DNA of 64,000 nt from Allobosea sp. LC85 (lineage in GTDB: Bacteria > Pseudomonadota > Alphaproteobacteria > Rhizobiales > Beijerinckiaceae), in contig NZ_JPKG01000044.1 of the NCBI RefSeq assembly GCF_000735605.1, positions 62,001 to 126,000 on the forward strand, in the 5' to 3' direction. Under the pieces are notes generated by a model that made no database searches, was not told where the DNA came from, and was given only the letters and a program-made list of their open reading frames with translations. A program made the position numbers and the translations under genes. Position 1 is the first letter of the stretch. Each line of letters begins with the position of its first letter. This document shows positions 16,210 through 25,200 of the stretch, in pieces.

Positions 16210-16737
16210 ATGCTGCGCCTTCTGCTTCTTCGCCACGCCAAGTCGAGCTGGTCCACCGGTCTCACCGATCGGGAGCGACCGCTAGCGGTCAGGGGCCGCG
16301 AAGCAGCCCCCGCCATGGGGCGCTATCTGGCAGAGGAGATGCTGCTGCCGGATCTTGTGCTGGTCTCGCCGGCTCGCCGAACGGTCGAGACCTGGGAACT
16401 GGTCGGGCCGATGTTGCCGGAGCGACCCGGCAGCCATCTCGAACCGCGCATCTACGAGTCCAAGCCTGAGCGGTTGCTGCAGGTCGTCCAGGACACCGAG
16501 GCGAATGTCCGCACGCTGCTGATGATCGGGCACAATCCCGGCCTCGAGGAACTGGCTGCAAAGTTGATCGGCCATGGTGACCGCTATGCGGCGGCGCGGA
16601 TGGCACAGAAATACCCGACCTGCGGACTGGTCGTGCTCGATTTCGCGGTCGAAGACTGGCGCGATGTCGCGCCGCGCGGCGGCCGGCTCGACCGCTTCGT
16701 GACGCCCGCCTCGCTGGGCGAGGGGCCGGACGAATGA
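16210..16737 (+). CDS. SixA-type histidine phosphatase
   Basis: A 175-residue protein of the histidine phosphatase (phosphoglycerate mutase-like) superfamily. It has RHAKSSW with the nucleophilic His near residue 9, SPARRTVET and the second-His motif IGHNPGL. The short length and K-S after RHA match SixA phosphohistidine phosphatases rather than mutases. ATG 16210 follows two codons after an in-frame GTG at 16204, so the exact start is open. It lies 9 bases behind the TetR gene and may be cotranscribed with it. Confidence 0.87.
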   Translation: MLRLLLLRHAKSSWSTGLTDRERPLAVRGREAAPAMGRYLAEEMLLPDLVLVSPARRTVETWELVGPMLPERPGSHLEPRIYESKPERLLQVVQDTEANVRTLLMIGHNPGLEELAAKLIGHGDRYAAARMAQKYPTCGLVVLDFAVEDWRDVAPRGGRLDRFVTPASLGEGPDE

Positions 16738-16762
16738 GCGGACACGCTCCGTTCCGCATCGT

Positions 16763-18211
16763 ATGAGCTCCCCCTCCTATCTCGACGAGGCGCGCAATGC
16801 CGCGCTGGCCTTTGGTGACAGCCTGCTTGGACTTGCCCGGCCGCGCTTGCGCCTGGGTGTCACCGGACTGTCGCGCTCGGGCAAGACGGTCTTCACCACG
16901 GCCCTGATCCAGAACCTCATCGAGGGTGCCAGGCTGCCGGTGCTCAAGGCGGCAGCTGACGGGCGTATCACGCGCGTGCGGCTGGTGCCCCAGCCTGATC
17001 CGGACGTGCCGCGTTTTCCCTACGAGGCTCATCGCGCGGCCCTGTCAGGGCCCGACCGGCGCTGGCCTGAATCGACCCGGCGCATTGCGGAGCTGCGGGT
17101 CGAGATCGATTACGAGCGGGCGTCCGGCTGGTTCAAGGGACCGGCGACGCTGACGCTGGATATCGTCGACTATCCCGGCGAATGGCTGCTCGACCTCGCG
17201 CTGATCGGCATCGACTACAAGACCTGGTCGCGGCAGGCGATCGCGGATGCGCGGAAGGCCCACCGGATCGAGCCGGCCAAGCCCTGGCTCGATGATCTCG
17301 CTGTTCGTGATCCGTCAGGGGCCCCCGACGAACTGGCCGCGGAAGCCGCGAGCGATCTGTTCAAGGCCTATCTCGCAAGGCTGCGCGCCGATCCGGAAGC
17401 GGTCGCGGTGACCCCGCCCGGGCGGTTCCTGATGCCGGGCGACCTTGAGGGTTCACCGGCGCTGACCTTCGCGCCGCTCGAGATCGCTCCCGATACCGAG
17501 GTCGCGCCAGGCACGCTGGCAGGGCTGATGGCAGATCGCTACGAGGCCTATAAGCGGATCGTGGTGACGCCGTTCTTCCGTGATCATTTCGCCCGCCTGG
17601 ACAGGCAGATCGTGCTGGTCGATGCACTGGCTGCGCTCGATGCCGGCCCGCCGGCGCTCGCCGATCTCGAAACGGCACTGGGCCAGGCTCTTGCGGCCTT
17701 TTCCGTCGGCCGCAATTCCTGGCTGACGAGCCTGTTCGCGCCCCGCATCGACCGCGTCCTCTTCGCCGCGACGAAGGCCGACCATATCCACCATACCAGC
17801 CACGACCGGCTGGCGGCGGTGATGTCACATCTCGTGGCGCGGGCTGCTGCGCGGGCGCAGGGCGCCGGCGCCAAGGTCGAGGCGATGGCGTTGGCCGCGG
17901 TGCGGGCGACGAGAGAAGTCAGGATCAAGCAGGGACGCGAGGACCTGCCGGCGATCGCGGGCGTGCCGGAGGCGGGCGAGACGGTCGGCGACGAGGTGTT
18001 CGACGGCATCGCCGAAGCGGCGATCTTCCCGGGCGAACTGCCTGAGCGGCCCGAGGCGATCTTCGATCCGAAGGCGCAGTCCTGGCAGGTGCGGGCGCCA
18101 CGCTTCCGACCGCCGCTGGTTCTGCCGGATGCGGGAGGGCGGAGCCAGCCTCCGCCGCAGATTCGCCTCGACCGTGCGCTCGAATTCCTGATCGGTGACA
18201 GGCTGGCGTGA
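16763..18211 (+). CDS. ycjX: YcjX-family (DUF463) P-loop protein
   Basis: A 482-residue predicted GTPase/ATPase of the YcjX family. The P-loop is GLSRSGKT near residues 34-41, followed by the family segment DYPGEWLLDL (G3-like) and FAATKADHIHH late in the protein (a TKAD-type base-specificity motif). In enterobacteria ycjX and ycjF form a stress-linked pair; the same pair is seen here with a TGATG junction. The cellular function is not established. Confidence 0.9.
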   Translation: MSSPSYLDEARNAALAFGDSLLGLARPRLRLGVTGLSRSGKTVFTTALIQNLIEGARLPVLKAAADGRITRVRLVPQPDPDVPRFPYEAHRAALSGPDRRWPESTRRIAELRVEIDYERASGWFKGPATLTLDIVDYPGEWLLDLALIGIDYKTWSRQAIADARKAHRIEPAKPWLDDLAVRDPSGAPDELAAEAASDLFKAYLARLRADPEAVAVTPPGRFLMPGDLEGSPALTFAPLEIAPDTEVAPGTLAGLMADRYEAYKRIVVTPFFRDHFARLDRQIVLVDALAALDAGPPALADLETALGQALAAFSVGRNSWLTSLFAPRIDRVLFAATKADHIHHTSHDRLAAVMSHLVARAAARAQGAGAKVEAMALAAVRATREVRIKQGREDLPAIAGVPEAGETVGDEVFDGIAEAAIFPGELPERPEAIFDPKAQSWQVRAPRFRPPLVLPDAGGRSQPPPQIRLDRALEFLIGDRLA

Positions 18212-18228
18212 TGGAGGGAGGCGGACCC

Positions 18229-19230
18229 ATGAACAAGGCTCCCCGCGCCGTGCGTCTCGATGCCACCGTGTCGGGCGAGGACGCTCCACGCATGACGACG
18301 GGTGTCGCGGTCCTGCCCGAGAGCGAACCGCTCGACCCGGTCGAGCCGGCCGTCGTCCCGGTTGCGAGTCGAAAGGGCTTTAGCTGGGGCAGCGTGTTCG
18401 TTGCGGGATTGTCCGCCTTCTTGACGCTCTCGATCGGCGTCTGGGCCGAGCGGACGATTACCTCGCTGATGAACGAGAGCCCGGTCCTGGGTTATGCGGC
18501 ATTGGCCTCCGCGGCGGCTGCCGTACTCGCCCTCCTGGTGATGCTCGCCAAGGTTCTGCGCGACATCCTGCGCGAGCGGCGCGTCGAGGCCTTGCGTCTG
18601 CGTGCCACCACGGTACTTGCCGGTGGCACTCTGGATGAAGCCAAGGCCATCACGGACGAACTCCAGCGCCTTTATGCTGCGCGGCCGGAGACCGCAAAGA
18701 ACAGGGCGGAGCTGGCGGACAGCCTGCCCCAGCTCTTTGCGCCGCATGACGTTCTGACGGTCGCGGAGCGGAGCCTGATGACGCCGCTCGATGCGCAGGC
18801 ACAGGCGCAGATCGCGCTGGCTGCGCGCCGGGTCTCGCTGGTCACGGCCGTCAGCCCCCGGGCCCTAATCGATATCGTCTTCGTGCTCGTGGCCTGCGCC
18901 AGATTGCTGCGGGCGATCGCGGGCATCTACGCCGGCCGACCCGGGACGTTGGGCCTGCTGCGGCTGGCGCGGCAGGTTCTGGGCCATCTGGTCGTGACCG
19001 GCGGCATTGCGGCCGGTGACGCACTGGTGCAGCAGGTGGTCGGGCAGGGGCTCGCCGCTCGGCTTTCGGCCAAGCTCGGGGAAGGCGTGCTCAACGGCCT
19101 GCTGACGGCGCGTGTCGGGCTCGCTGCGCTTGCCGTCTGTCGCCCCCTGCCATTCATCGAAGCCAGACCGCCCACCCTGTCGGATGTCGCAAGCGACCTC
19201 GCGTCCTGGCGCGGCACTGCTTCCAGCTGA
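18229..19230 (+). CDS. YcjF-family (DUF697) membrane protein
   Basis: A 333-residue partner of YcjX. Two transmembrane segments (about 55-75 and 90-110) are followed by a long helical region and a C-terminal DUF697-like part with hydrophobic, glycine-rich helices (VTGGIAAGDALVQQVVGQG). I prefer ATG 18229, which has a GGAGGCGG ribosome site at the right spacing; an earlier ATG at 18211 overlaps the ycjX stop. The gene ends 180 bases before flgE and is not part of the flagellar operon. Confidence 0.82.
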   Translation: MNKAPRAVRLDATVSGEDAPRMTTGVAVLPESEPLDPVEPAVVPVASRKGFSWGSVFVAGLSAFLTLSIGVWAERTITSLMNESPVLGYAALASAAAAVLALLVMLAKVLRDILRERRVEALRLRATTVLAGGTLDEAKAITDELQRLYAARPETAKNRAELADSLPQLFAPHDVLTVAERSLMTPLDAQAQAQIALAARRVSLVTAVSPRALIDIVFVLVACARLLRAIAGIYAGRPGTLGLLRLARQVLGHLVVTGGIAAGDALVQQVVGQGLAARLSAKLGEGVLNGLLTARVGLAALAVCRPLPFIEARPPTLSDVASDLASWRGTASS

Positions 19231-19239
19231 GCCGCGGCT

Positions 19240-19254
19240 CGGCAAGATTTGCCG
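19240..19254. promoter_or_regulatory. ftr-like inverted repeat upstream of flgE (site 1)
   Basis: CGGCAAGATTTGCCG, the same CGGCA-N5-TGCCG frame found exactly at 31108-31122 and 56098-56112. Its centre is about 117 bases upstream of the predicted sigma-54 start site of flgE. Confidence 0.6.
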
Positions 19255-19256
19255 GC

Positions 19257-19273
19257 CGGCACGGAAACTGCCG
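19257..19273. promoter_or_regulatory. ftr-like inverted repeat upstream of flgE (site 2)
   Basis: CGGCA-N7-TGCCG immediately follows site 1, with a two-base longer spacer. Paired sites about 100 bases before a sigma-54 promoter fit an NtrC-family activator such as FlbD binding as an oligomer. Confidence 0.5.
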
Positions 19274-19338
19274 GGCGGAATTCGCCAGGATACGTTCCCG
19301 AAACCATCCAAGTCGTTGAAGAATATAATCTCGCTGCA

Positions 19339-19353
19339 TGGCACAGGCCGTGC
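19339..19353 (+). promoter_or_regulatory. Sigma-54 promoter of flgEKL
   Basis: TGGCAC-N5-GTGC with the GG-N10-GC spacing that defines sigma-54 promoters; only one base differs from TGGCAC-N5-TTGC. Transcription would start near 19364, giving a leader of about 49 bases before flgE. Confidence 0.65.
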
Positions 19354-19412
19354 AGCAGCTGCCTCGATGTATTGGGCACCCATCCGGGTGCCAGGGTTGA
19401 GGCGAGGGTATC

Positions 19413-20828
19413 ATGGGTGTCTTCAGCGCGCTGACGACGGCGGTTTCCGGCATGCAGGCGCAGTCCTACGCGCTCGAAAATATCTCAGGCAACATCGCGA
19501 ATTCGAGAACGGCCGGCTTCAAGCGTGTCGATACGACGTTTTCGGACCTGGTCCCGGATGCTGCTCTCAATCGTCAGATTTCGGGTTCGGTCGCCTCCTA
19601 CAGCCGCGCGACCAACACGATCCAGGGGGATCTCCAGGCCACCCGCATCGACACCAACGTGGCGATCAACGGCGATGGCTTCTTCGTCGTCGACCAGCGC
19701 CAAAGCGGCCTTGGCGCCAATACCCAGTTCAGCAACAGCAACCTCTATACCCGCCGCGGCGATTTCGACTTCGACGCCAATGGCTACCTGGTCAATGGCG
19801 CGGGCTACTATCTGAAGGGTCTTAAGATCGACGCCGTCACGGGCCAGTTGGTCGGCACCCAGCCAGAAGTGCTGCGGATCACCAAGGAACAGTTCCCGGC
19901 CAAGGCGACGACCTCGATCGAGTATCGCGCCAATATCCCGGCCTATCCTGGCACGACCAATGCGTCGACCACCGTGCCGGGATCCGAGCTGCTGAAGGCT
20001 GCGGGCTACACCTCCAACCCGCTGTCCACCACCGTCGGCGGGACCGGCCTCGTGACCGGCGCCGACGTCACCCGATTCCTGAGCGATTCCATCGCGGGTG
20101 GGTCTGTCACCGTCTACGACGCGCTCGGCAAGGCGACGAGCGTCGAACTGCGCTGGGCCAAGACCACGAATGCGGCGCCGGCCCAGGTGGGGCCGCCACC
20201 CGTTCCAGCGACAGTCGACACCTGGAACCTCTTCGTTGCCGAGAACACCGCAGCGACGGGCGGTGCGGTGGCTTATCGCAATGCCAATGTCGACATCACC
20301 TTCGGCTCCACCGGCCAGATGACGAACCCGGCTGGCGGCAACATCGCGCTGCCGAACATGACGATCGCGGGCACGGCGATCTCCGGCATCAACCTCACGA
20401 CTGGCGGCAATGGCCTGACCCAGAACGGCGACGTCAGCGGCCAGATCGACGCGCGCAGCATTCGCCAGGACGGCTACACGGCCGGCACGCTCGATCGCGT
20501 CTCGGTCTCGGCCGAAGGCCAGGTGATCGGCACCTTCAGCAACGGCCAGGTGGTCGCGCTGGCCCAGCTTTCGGTGGCCCGTTTCAATGCCGGCAACGCC
20601 CTGAAGCGCCTCGACGGTGGCGCTTTCGAGGAGACGATCGAGTCCGGTCCGCCGATCATCGGTCTCGGCACCTCCCAGCTCATCGGCGGCAATGTCGAGC
20701 AATCCAACACCGATATCGCCGACGAATTCTCGAAGATGATCGTCACCCAGCAGGCCTACTCGGCCAATACCAAGGTGATCAGCACGGCGCAGGAAATGCT
20801 GCGCGACGTGTTCAGCATCATCCGCTGA
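19413..20828 (+). CDS. flgE: Flagellar hook protein FlgE
   Basis: A 471-residue hook subunit. The N-terminal rod/hook motif (MGVFSALTTAVSGMQAQS, ENISGNIANSRTAGFKR) forms the D0 coiled coil, INGDGFFVVDQ marks the FlgE/F/G domain, and the C-terminus ends with the matching helix (QQAYSANTKVISTAQEMLRDVF). Secreted by the flagellar type III apparatus, it polymerises into the hook joining rod and filament. It is first gene of flgE-flgK-flgL and is preceded by a sigma-54 promoter and two ftr-like repeats. A 5' leader hairpin (19361-19403) lies just before its ribosome site (GAGGG). Confidence 0.95.
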   Translation: MGVFSALTTAVSGMQAQSYALENISGNIANSRTAGFKRVDTTFSDLVPDAALNRQISGSVASYSRATNTIQGDLQATRIDTNVAINGDGFFVVDQRQSGLGANTQFSNSNLYTRRGDFDFDANGYLVNGAGYYLKGLKIDAVTGQLVGTQPEVLRITKEQFPAKATTSIEYRANIPAYPGTTNASTTVPGSELLKAAGYTSNPLSTTVGGTGLVTGADVTRFLSDSIAGGSVTVYDALGKATSVELRWAKTTNAAPAQVGPPPVPATVDTWNLFVAENTAATGGAVAYRNANVDITFGSTGQMTNPAGGNIALPNMTIAGTAISGINLTTGGNGLTQNGDVSGQIDARSIRQDGYTAGTLDRVSVSAEGQVIGTFSNGQVVALAQLSVARFNAGNALKRLDGGAFEETIESGPPIIGLGTSQLIGGNVEQSNTDIADEFSKMIVTQQAYSANTKVISTAQEMLRDVFSIIR

Positions 20829-20899
20829 GCGGCCTTGACCGCCGGCGGAGGCGGTTCCGGGCGATCCAGAAGGATCGCCGGTGACGGCAGGAGTTGACG

Positions 20900-22774
20900 A
20901 TGGGTCTGAGTACTTCCCTGGGCACCGCGATTTCCGGCCTGCATGTCACGCAGACCGGTATCGGCGTCGTTTCGCAAAATGTCGCCAATGCTGGCGTCGC
21001 CGGCTATGTCCGGCGCGTCGTCAGCACCTCCGATACGCTCAGCGGCGCTACGATCGGCACGTCGAGCACCGCCGTTCAGCGCCTGCTCGACAAGATTGTC
21101 CAGCATCAGCTCTGGCAGGAAAGTGCCGGCGCCGCCTACACCTCGACACGCGCGGATGCGCTCTCGAACCTCGACAAGCTGTTCGGCGCACCGGGAAGCG
21201 CGACCGCGCTGGATTCGGTCTACAGCTCCTTCACCACCTCTCTCCAGGCGCTGAAGAACGATCCGTCTTCCTATACCAACCGCACGGCGGTGCTCGATGC
21301 AGCGAGCCAGCTTGCGAACCGCCTGAACGGGCTGTCCGCCGGTGTTCAGGCCGAGCGAACCCAGGCCGAGACGAAGATCGGCGGGGCCGTCAACCAGATC
21401 AACCAGCTGCTGGACTCGCTGACGAGCGTCAATGCCCGGATCGTTCAGGGGCAGAGCGACCAGGCGACCGCGGGCCTGAAGGACCAGCGCGACCGGATCG
21501 TCTCCGAGCTCTCGCAATACATGGACATCAAGACCAGCGAGGATGCGCGCGGTTCGCTCAGCATCGTCACCGGATCAGGTGCCCAGATCTTCGACGGCCG
21601 CCCGGCGGTGAAGTTCGGCTTCGACGGGCGCTCGGCGCTTGGCCCGGAATCGCTATGGAGCCCGAACGCGGCGACGCGTGGTGTCGGCACCATCACGATG
21701 ACCGACAATTCCGGCAACCAGATCGACGCGATCGCCAACAAGGTGTTCCGGTCGGGCGAGATCGCGGCCAATCTCGAGCTCCGCGACAAGACGCTGGTGC
21801 AGATGCAGGCCCAGCTCGACGAGATGGCCGCGCAGCTCTCGAGCGCGCTGTCTGACCGCGAGATCGCGGGAACGGCCGTCACCGCAGGCGCGGCCACTGG
21901 CTTCGATGTCGACCTTGCCGGTCTGCAATCCGGCAACAGCGTCACGCTCGACTATCAGGTCAGCCCCGGCGGCGCGACGCGCCGCTTCACCTTCGTCCGC
22001 GTGGAATCGGGCGCATCGCTGCCGCTGCCGGCTTCGGCCAGCGGCGATGCCAACAACACCGTGGTCGGCATCGATTTCTCGGGCGGACCGGCTTCGGTCG
22101 CGGCCCAGATCCAGGCCGCGATCGGCGGCGGTTTCACGGTCTCGAATACCGGTTCGATGCTGCGCATCGTCGATGACGGCGCGGGCAATACCCGCGACGT
22201 GCTCGGCTTGACTGCGCGCCCGACCGCTACGAGCCTGTCCGGGGCTGGCGGATCGCCCGAGCTGCCCTTCTTCGTCGATGCCGGGAACGGCAATGGCGCC
22301 TATACGGGCTCGTTCGAAGGCCGGTCCCAGGCGCTGGGTTTCGCCGGCCGCATCACGATCAATCCCGGCCTGATCGCGGACCGCTCGAAGCTTGTCGTCT
22401 TCAACACCACGCCGGCGACGCCGCAGGGCGACGCCACCCGGCCGCAAATGCTGCTCGACCGGCTGACCAAGGGGTTGCGGAGCGTCACCAACGCTGTCTC
22501 CCTCGACGGCTCGACAGCCACCTCCAACACCACCGTCTCGAGTTTCGTGCAGCGTGTCGTCGCATCGCAAGGGCAGGCGGTCGAAAACGCCAAGCGCCTC
22601 GATGAAGGCCAGCAGGTGGCGCTTGCCTCCGTGCAGAGCCGCTTCGCCGAGACTTCGCAGGTCAATGTCGACCAGGAAATGGCGACGCTGATCGAGCTGC
22701 AGAACGCCTATGCCGCCAATGCCCGCATCATCTCCACGGTGAAGGAGATGATGGACATGCTGATGAGAGTCTGA
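20900..22774 (+). CDS. flgK: Hook-filament junction protein FlgK (HAP1)
   Basis: A 624-residue hook-associated protein. The N-terminus (GLSTSLGTAISGLHVTQTGI, VSQNVANAGVAGYVRR) and C-terminus (ELQNAYAANARIISTVKEMMDMLMRV) form the conserved coiled coil; the middle (about 320-470) is a variable beta-rich insert. ATG 20900 has a CAGGAG ribosome site 6 bases upstream; the in-frame TTG two codons earlier is unlikely. FlgK caps the hook and starts the junction. It lies in one operon with flgE and flgL, with short gaps. Confidence 0.95.
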   Translation: MGLSTSLGTAISGLHVTQTGIGVVSQNVANAGVAGYVRRVVSTSDTLSGATIGTSSTAVQRLLDKIVQHQLWQESAGAAYTSTRADALSNLDKLFGAPGSATALDSVYSSFTTSLQALKNDPSSYTNRTAVLDAASQLANRLNGLSAGVQAERTQAETKIGGAVNQINQLLDSLTSVNARIVQGQSDQATAGLKDQRDRIVSELSQYMDIKTSEDARGSLSIVTGSGAQIFDGRPAVKFGFDGRSALGPESLWSPNAATRGVGTITMTDNSGNQIDAIANKVFRSGEIAANLELRDKTLVQMQAQLDEMAAQLSSALSDREIAGTAVTAGAATGFDVDLAGLQSGNSVTLDYQVSPGGATRRFTFVRVESGASLPLPASASGDANNTVVGIDFSGGPASVAAQIQAAIGGGFTVSNTGSMLRIVDDGAGNTRDVLGLTARPTATSLSGAGGSPELPFFVDAGNGNGAYTGSFEGRSQALGFAGRITINPGLIADRSKLVVFNTTPATPQGDATRPQMLLDRLTKGLRSVTNAVSLDGSTATSNTTVSSFVQRVVASQGQAVENAKRLDEGQQVALASVQSRFAETSQVNVDQEMATLIELQNAYAANARIISTVKEMMDMLMRV

Positions 22775-22785
22775 GGCACGCCATC

Positions 22786-24303
22786 ATGACGATTACCTCC
22801 TATGGCACCGGAGCCTATCGCGCGGCCAGGCCGAGCGAATTCGTCTCGACCCGGGCGAAGTTCGATGACCTGCAGCGCCAGCTCGACACGGGCAAGAAGG
22901 TCACCAGCTATGGCGATCTCGGAATCGAGCGGCGCACCAGCCTGGACCTCAACGCCAAGAAGGCCTCGCTCGATTCCTGGCTCTCCGGAATCCAACTTGC
23001 CGACGTCAATCTCAAGCTCTCGACCAAGGCGGTCGAGAATTTTGCCAAGCTGACGGCCGAGACCAAGAACGACGCGCGTCCGGGCAGTTATGTCGAGAGC
23101 GCCAGCGGCCGTTCGGCGCCACAGGTTCTGGCCGAGGAAAAGTTCAAGCAGGCGCTCGACCTGCTCAACACCAATGTCGGCGGGCGCTACCTGTTCTCGG
23201 GGCGAACGTCGGATACCGAGCCAGTGGCCAGCTATTCCCTGATCATGGACGGGGACGGTGCGGGCCGCGCCGGGCTGAAGCAGCTGATCGCGGAGCGAAA
23301 GCAAGCCGATCTCGGCGTGACCGGCCTTGGGCGCCTCACCGCGGGTGGCGCCGGCACGACGGCGACGATCACGGAAGAGGCCGGCAATCCCAATTACGGC
23401 TTCAAGCTGAAGTCCGCCACGACGACATCGGCGGGCCTGGTACCCACCTATACCGCGGGCCCGCCGGCCAATGTCTCCGTGAATGTCGCGGCCCAGCCGC
23501 AGCCCGGCGACACGTTGCGCTTCAAGGTCGATCTGCCCGACGGCAGCCAGAAGGAGATCGTCCTGACGGCGCGCGCGCCCGGGACCAATGGCAATGCGAC
23601 GGACACGTTCGAGATCGGTGCCGACGTCAACGCCACGGCTGCCAATCTGCGCGCTTCGGTCTCTGCCGCCTTCGGCAAGGAGGCCCAGACGACGCTGTCG
23701 GCCGCCTCGGCCCAGGTCGCCGCCAAGAACTTTTTCGACGGCAGTCCCAGCAATCCGCCGGTACGCGTTCCGGGTCCGCCCTTCGCCACCGCGACGGCTG
23801 CGCCGGCGCCGGGGACGGCCGCGAACACAGTGATCTGGTATCAGGGCGACGATGCGCCTGGCTCGGCGCGCGCGACCTCGGCGGTACAGGTCGATCAGAC
23901 CGAGACCGTCGCCATCGGGGCACGCGCCAATGAGGAAGCCTTCAAGGTCGGGCTGGCACAGTTTGCCGTGTTCGCCGCCGAGACCTTCCCCGCCGGCGAT
24001 GCCAACTCAAGGGATCGCTACGAGGCCCTGGCCGAGCGCGTCAGCAATACGATCGGCTATGCCAGTGGCGTGCAGAAGCCGGCCGAGATCATTGTCGAGC
24101 TCGGGACGGCGCAGAAGGCGATGGCGAGCGCCAAGGAGCGCCACACCGCGACCCAGAATTACCTGACGACGACGCTCGCCGGGGTCGAGGAGGTCACGAC
24201 CGAAGAGGTGGCAACGCAGATCCTGGCGCTGCAGACGCGCCTGCAGGCGAGCTACCAGACGACCTCCATCCTGTCGAAGCTCACGCTGACAAATTATATC
24301 TGA
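22786..24303 (+). CDS. flgL: Hook-filament junction protein FlgL (HAP3), long form
   Basis: A 505-residue flagellin-like protein, much longer than enterobacterial FlgL (about 317). The N-terminal flagellin-type helix (DDLQRQLDTGKKVTSYGDLG) and the C-terminal helix (LALQTRLQASYQTTSILSKLTLTNYI) are intact. The extra length is a beta-rich insert at about 200-400 with a segment (GDTLRFKVDLPDGSQKEI) resembling domains seen in FlgK-type proteins. It sits 11 bases after flgK and ends the operon, being followed by a strong terminator. Confidence 0.92.
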   Translation: MTITSYGTGAYRAARPSEFVSTRAKFDDLQRQLDTGKKVTSYGDLGIERRTSLDLNAKKASLDSWLSGIQLADVNLKLSTKAVENFAKLTAETKNDARPGSYVESASGRSAPQVLAEEKFKQALDLLNTNVGGRYLFSGRTSDTEPVASYSLIMDGDGAGRAGLKQLIAERKQADLGVTGLGRLTAGGAGTTATITEEAGNPNYGFKLKSATTTSAGLVPTYTAGPPANVSVNVAAQPQPGDTLRFKVDLPDGSQKEIVLTARAPGTNGNATDTFEIGADVNATAANLRASVSAAFGKEAQTTLSAASAQVAAKNFFDGSPSNPPVRVPGPPFATATAAPAPGTAANTVIWYQGDDAPGSARATSAVQVDQTETVAIGARANEEAFKVGLAQFAVFAAETFPAGDANSRDRYEALAERVSNTIGYASGVQKPAEIIVELGTAQKAMASAKERHTATQNYLTTTLAGVEEVTTEEVATQILALQTRLQASYQTTSILSKLTLTNYI

Positions 24304-24322
24304 ACTAGACGAGGCATAGTCA

Positions 24323-24361
24323 AAATGAAAACGGCGCCAGGTTCTGGCGCCGTTTTCATTT
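24323..24361. terminator. Bidirectional terminator between flgL and flaF
   Basis: An 18-bp perfect stem (AAATGAAAACGGCGCCAG and its complement) with a 3-base loop; it has A-rich and T-rich flanks on both sides, so it can end the convergent flgEKL and flagellin/flaF transcripts. Confidence 0.92.
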
Positions 24362-24400
24362 GAGGTTTCGCCTGATGTCGGAGGCCGTTGCTCCAGCGGA

Positions 24401-24772
24401 TCAGCGTCCGCGCAAGCCGGCGGCGATGTCGCGGTTGATGCCGATCAGGACCGTCAGCGATTCCGGTGCCGGATTGGCGGCGATACGGAAGGTCTGGTTG
24501 AAGATGAAATTGGCGAGGCCGAGAATATTGCGCTTGATCTCGACCGGCAGCGGGTTGTCCTCGGCGATGACGGCCGAGACCAGCAGGGTCCAGAGCTTGC
24601 GGTTGTAGTTCAGGGCGTCGTCGAGCTCGCGCTGGCGGCCGACCCAGTCATCGGCGACGGACTGAAGCCGGACGGCGGCTTTCAGGAGCAGGGATGCTTC
24701 GAGTTCGCGAGGGGAGACGGCAGACTGGGCAGTCCTGGCGGCAGAGGCGTACGCGTTAAACCCGTGTTGCAT
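24401..24772 (-). CDS. flaF: Flagellar biosynthesis regulator FlaF
   Basis: A 123-residue cytoplasmic protein with the FlaF pattern: an N-terminal YASAARTAQS, central RELDDALNYNRKLWTLL and C-terminal FIFNQTFRIAAN, INRDIAAGLRG. In alphaproteobacteria FlaF promotes flagellin synthesis or secretion and acts opposite to FlbT. It overlaps the flbT 3' end by 17 bases, indicating coupling. Confidence 0.93.
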   Translation of the reverse strand: MQHGFNAYASAARTAQSAVSPRELEASLLLKAAVRLQSVADDWVGRQRELDDALNYNRKLWTLLVSAVIAEDNPLPVEIKRNILGLANFIFNQTFRIAANPAPESLTVLIGINRDIAAGLRGR

Positions 24773-25148
24773 TCTCGATGAGTTCCGCTTCGTAGGCGAT
24801 CAGCTGTTTGGCTGCCTTCAGGGCTTTGTACAGATCGCCGCTTAAGATGCGGTTATTGATCTCGGTCATATGCGGCAGGGAACTCGGCGCGGCCTTCATG
24901 AAATCGCGGACGAGCGCGAAATAGGTCTCGTGCTCATGCGTCGGATCCTGCGCCAGATACATGAGCTGGATGGCGAGATAGATCTTCTTGGCCGGCGTGT
25001 CGGCGCTGGCGGCGGTGAGAATATCCTTCTCGCGCAGGATCGGCGCTTCGCCTTCGATGAAGAAGCGGGTGCGCTGCTCGTCGTTGCGGATCACCACCTG
25101 GCCGATGATGATGCGCTCGTTCGGCTTGAGCTCGACTTTGAGAGCCAT
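24756..25148 (-). CDS. flbT: Flagellin translation regulator FlbT
   Basis: A 130-residue FlbT: MALKVELKPNERIIIGQVV and EAPILREKDILT are highly typical. In Caulobacter FlbT binds the 5' untranslated region of flagellin mRNA and lowers its translation and stability until hook assembly is finished. Here the target genes lie immediately upstream on the same strand (flagellins at 25201 and 26740), separated by 52 bases. Confidence 0.93.
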   Translation of the reverse strand: MALKVELKPNERIIIGQVVIRNDEQRTRFFIEGEAPILREKDILTAASADTPAKKIYLAIQLMYLAQDPTHEHETYFALVRDFMKAAPSSLPHMTEINNRILSGDLYKALKAAKQLIAYEAELIENATRV

Positions 25149-25200
25149 GACGATCCTGCCTTCTGGCTTTTGGGAGGGGAAGTCGGTCTTTCCGACGTAA

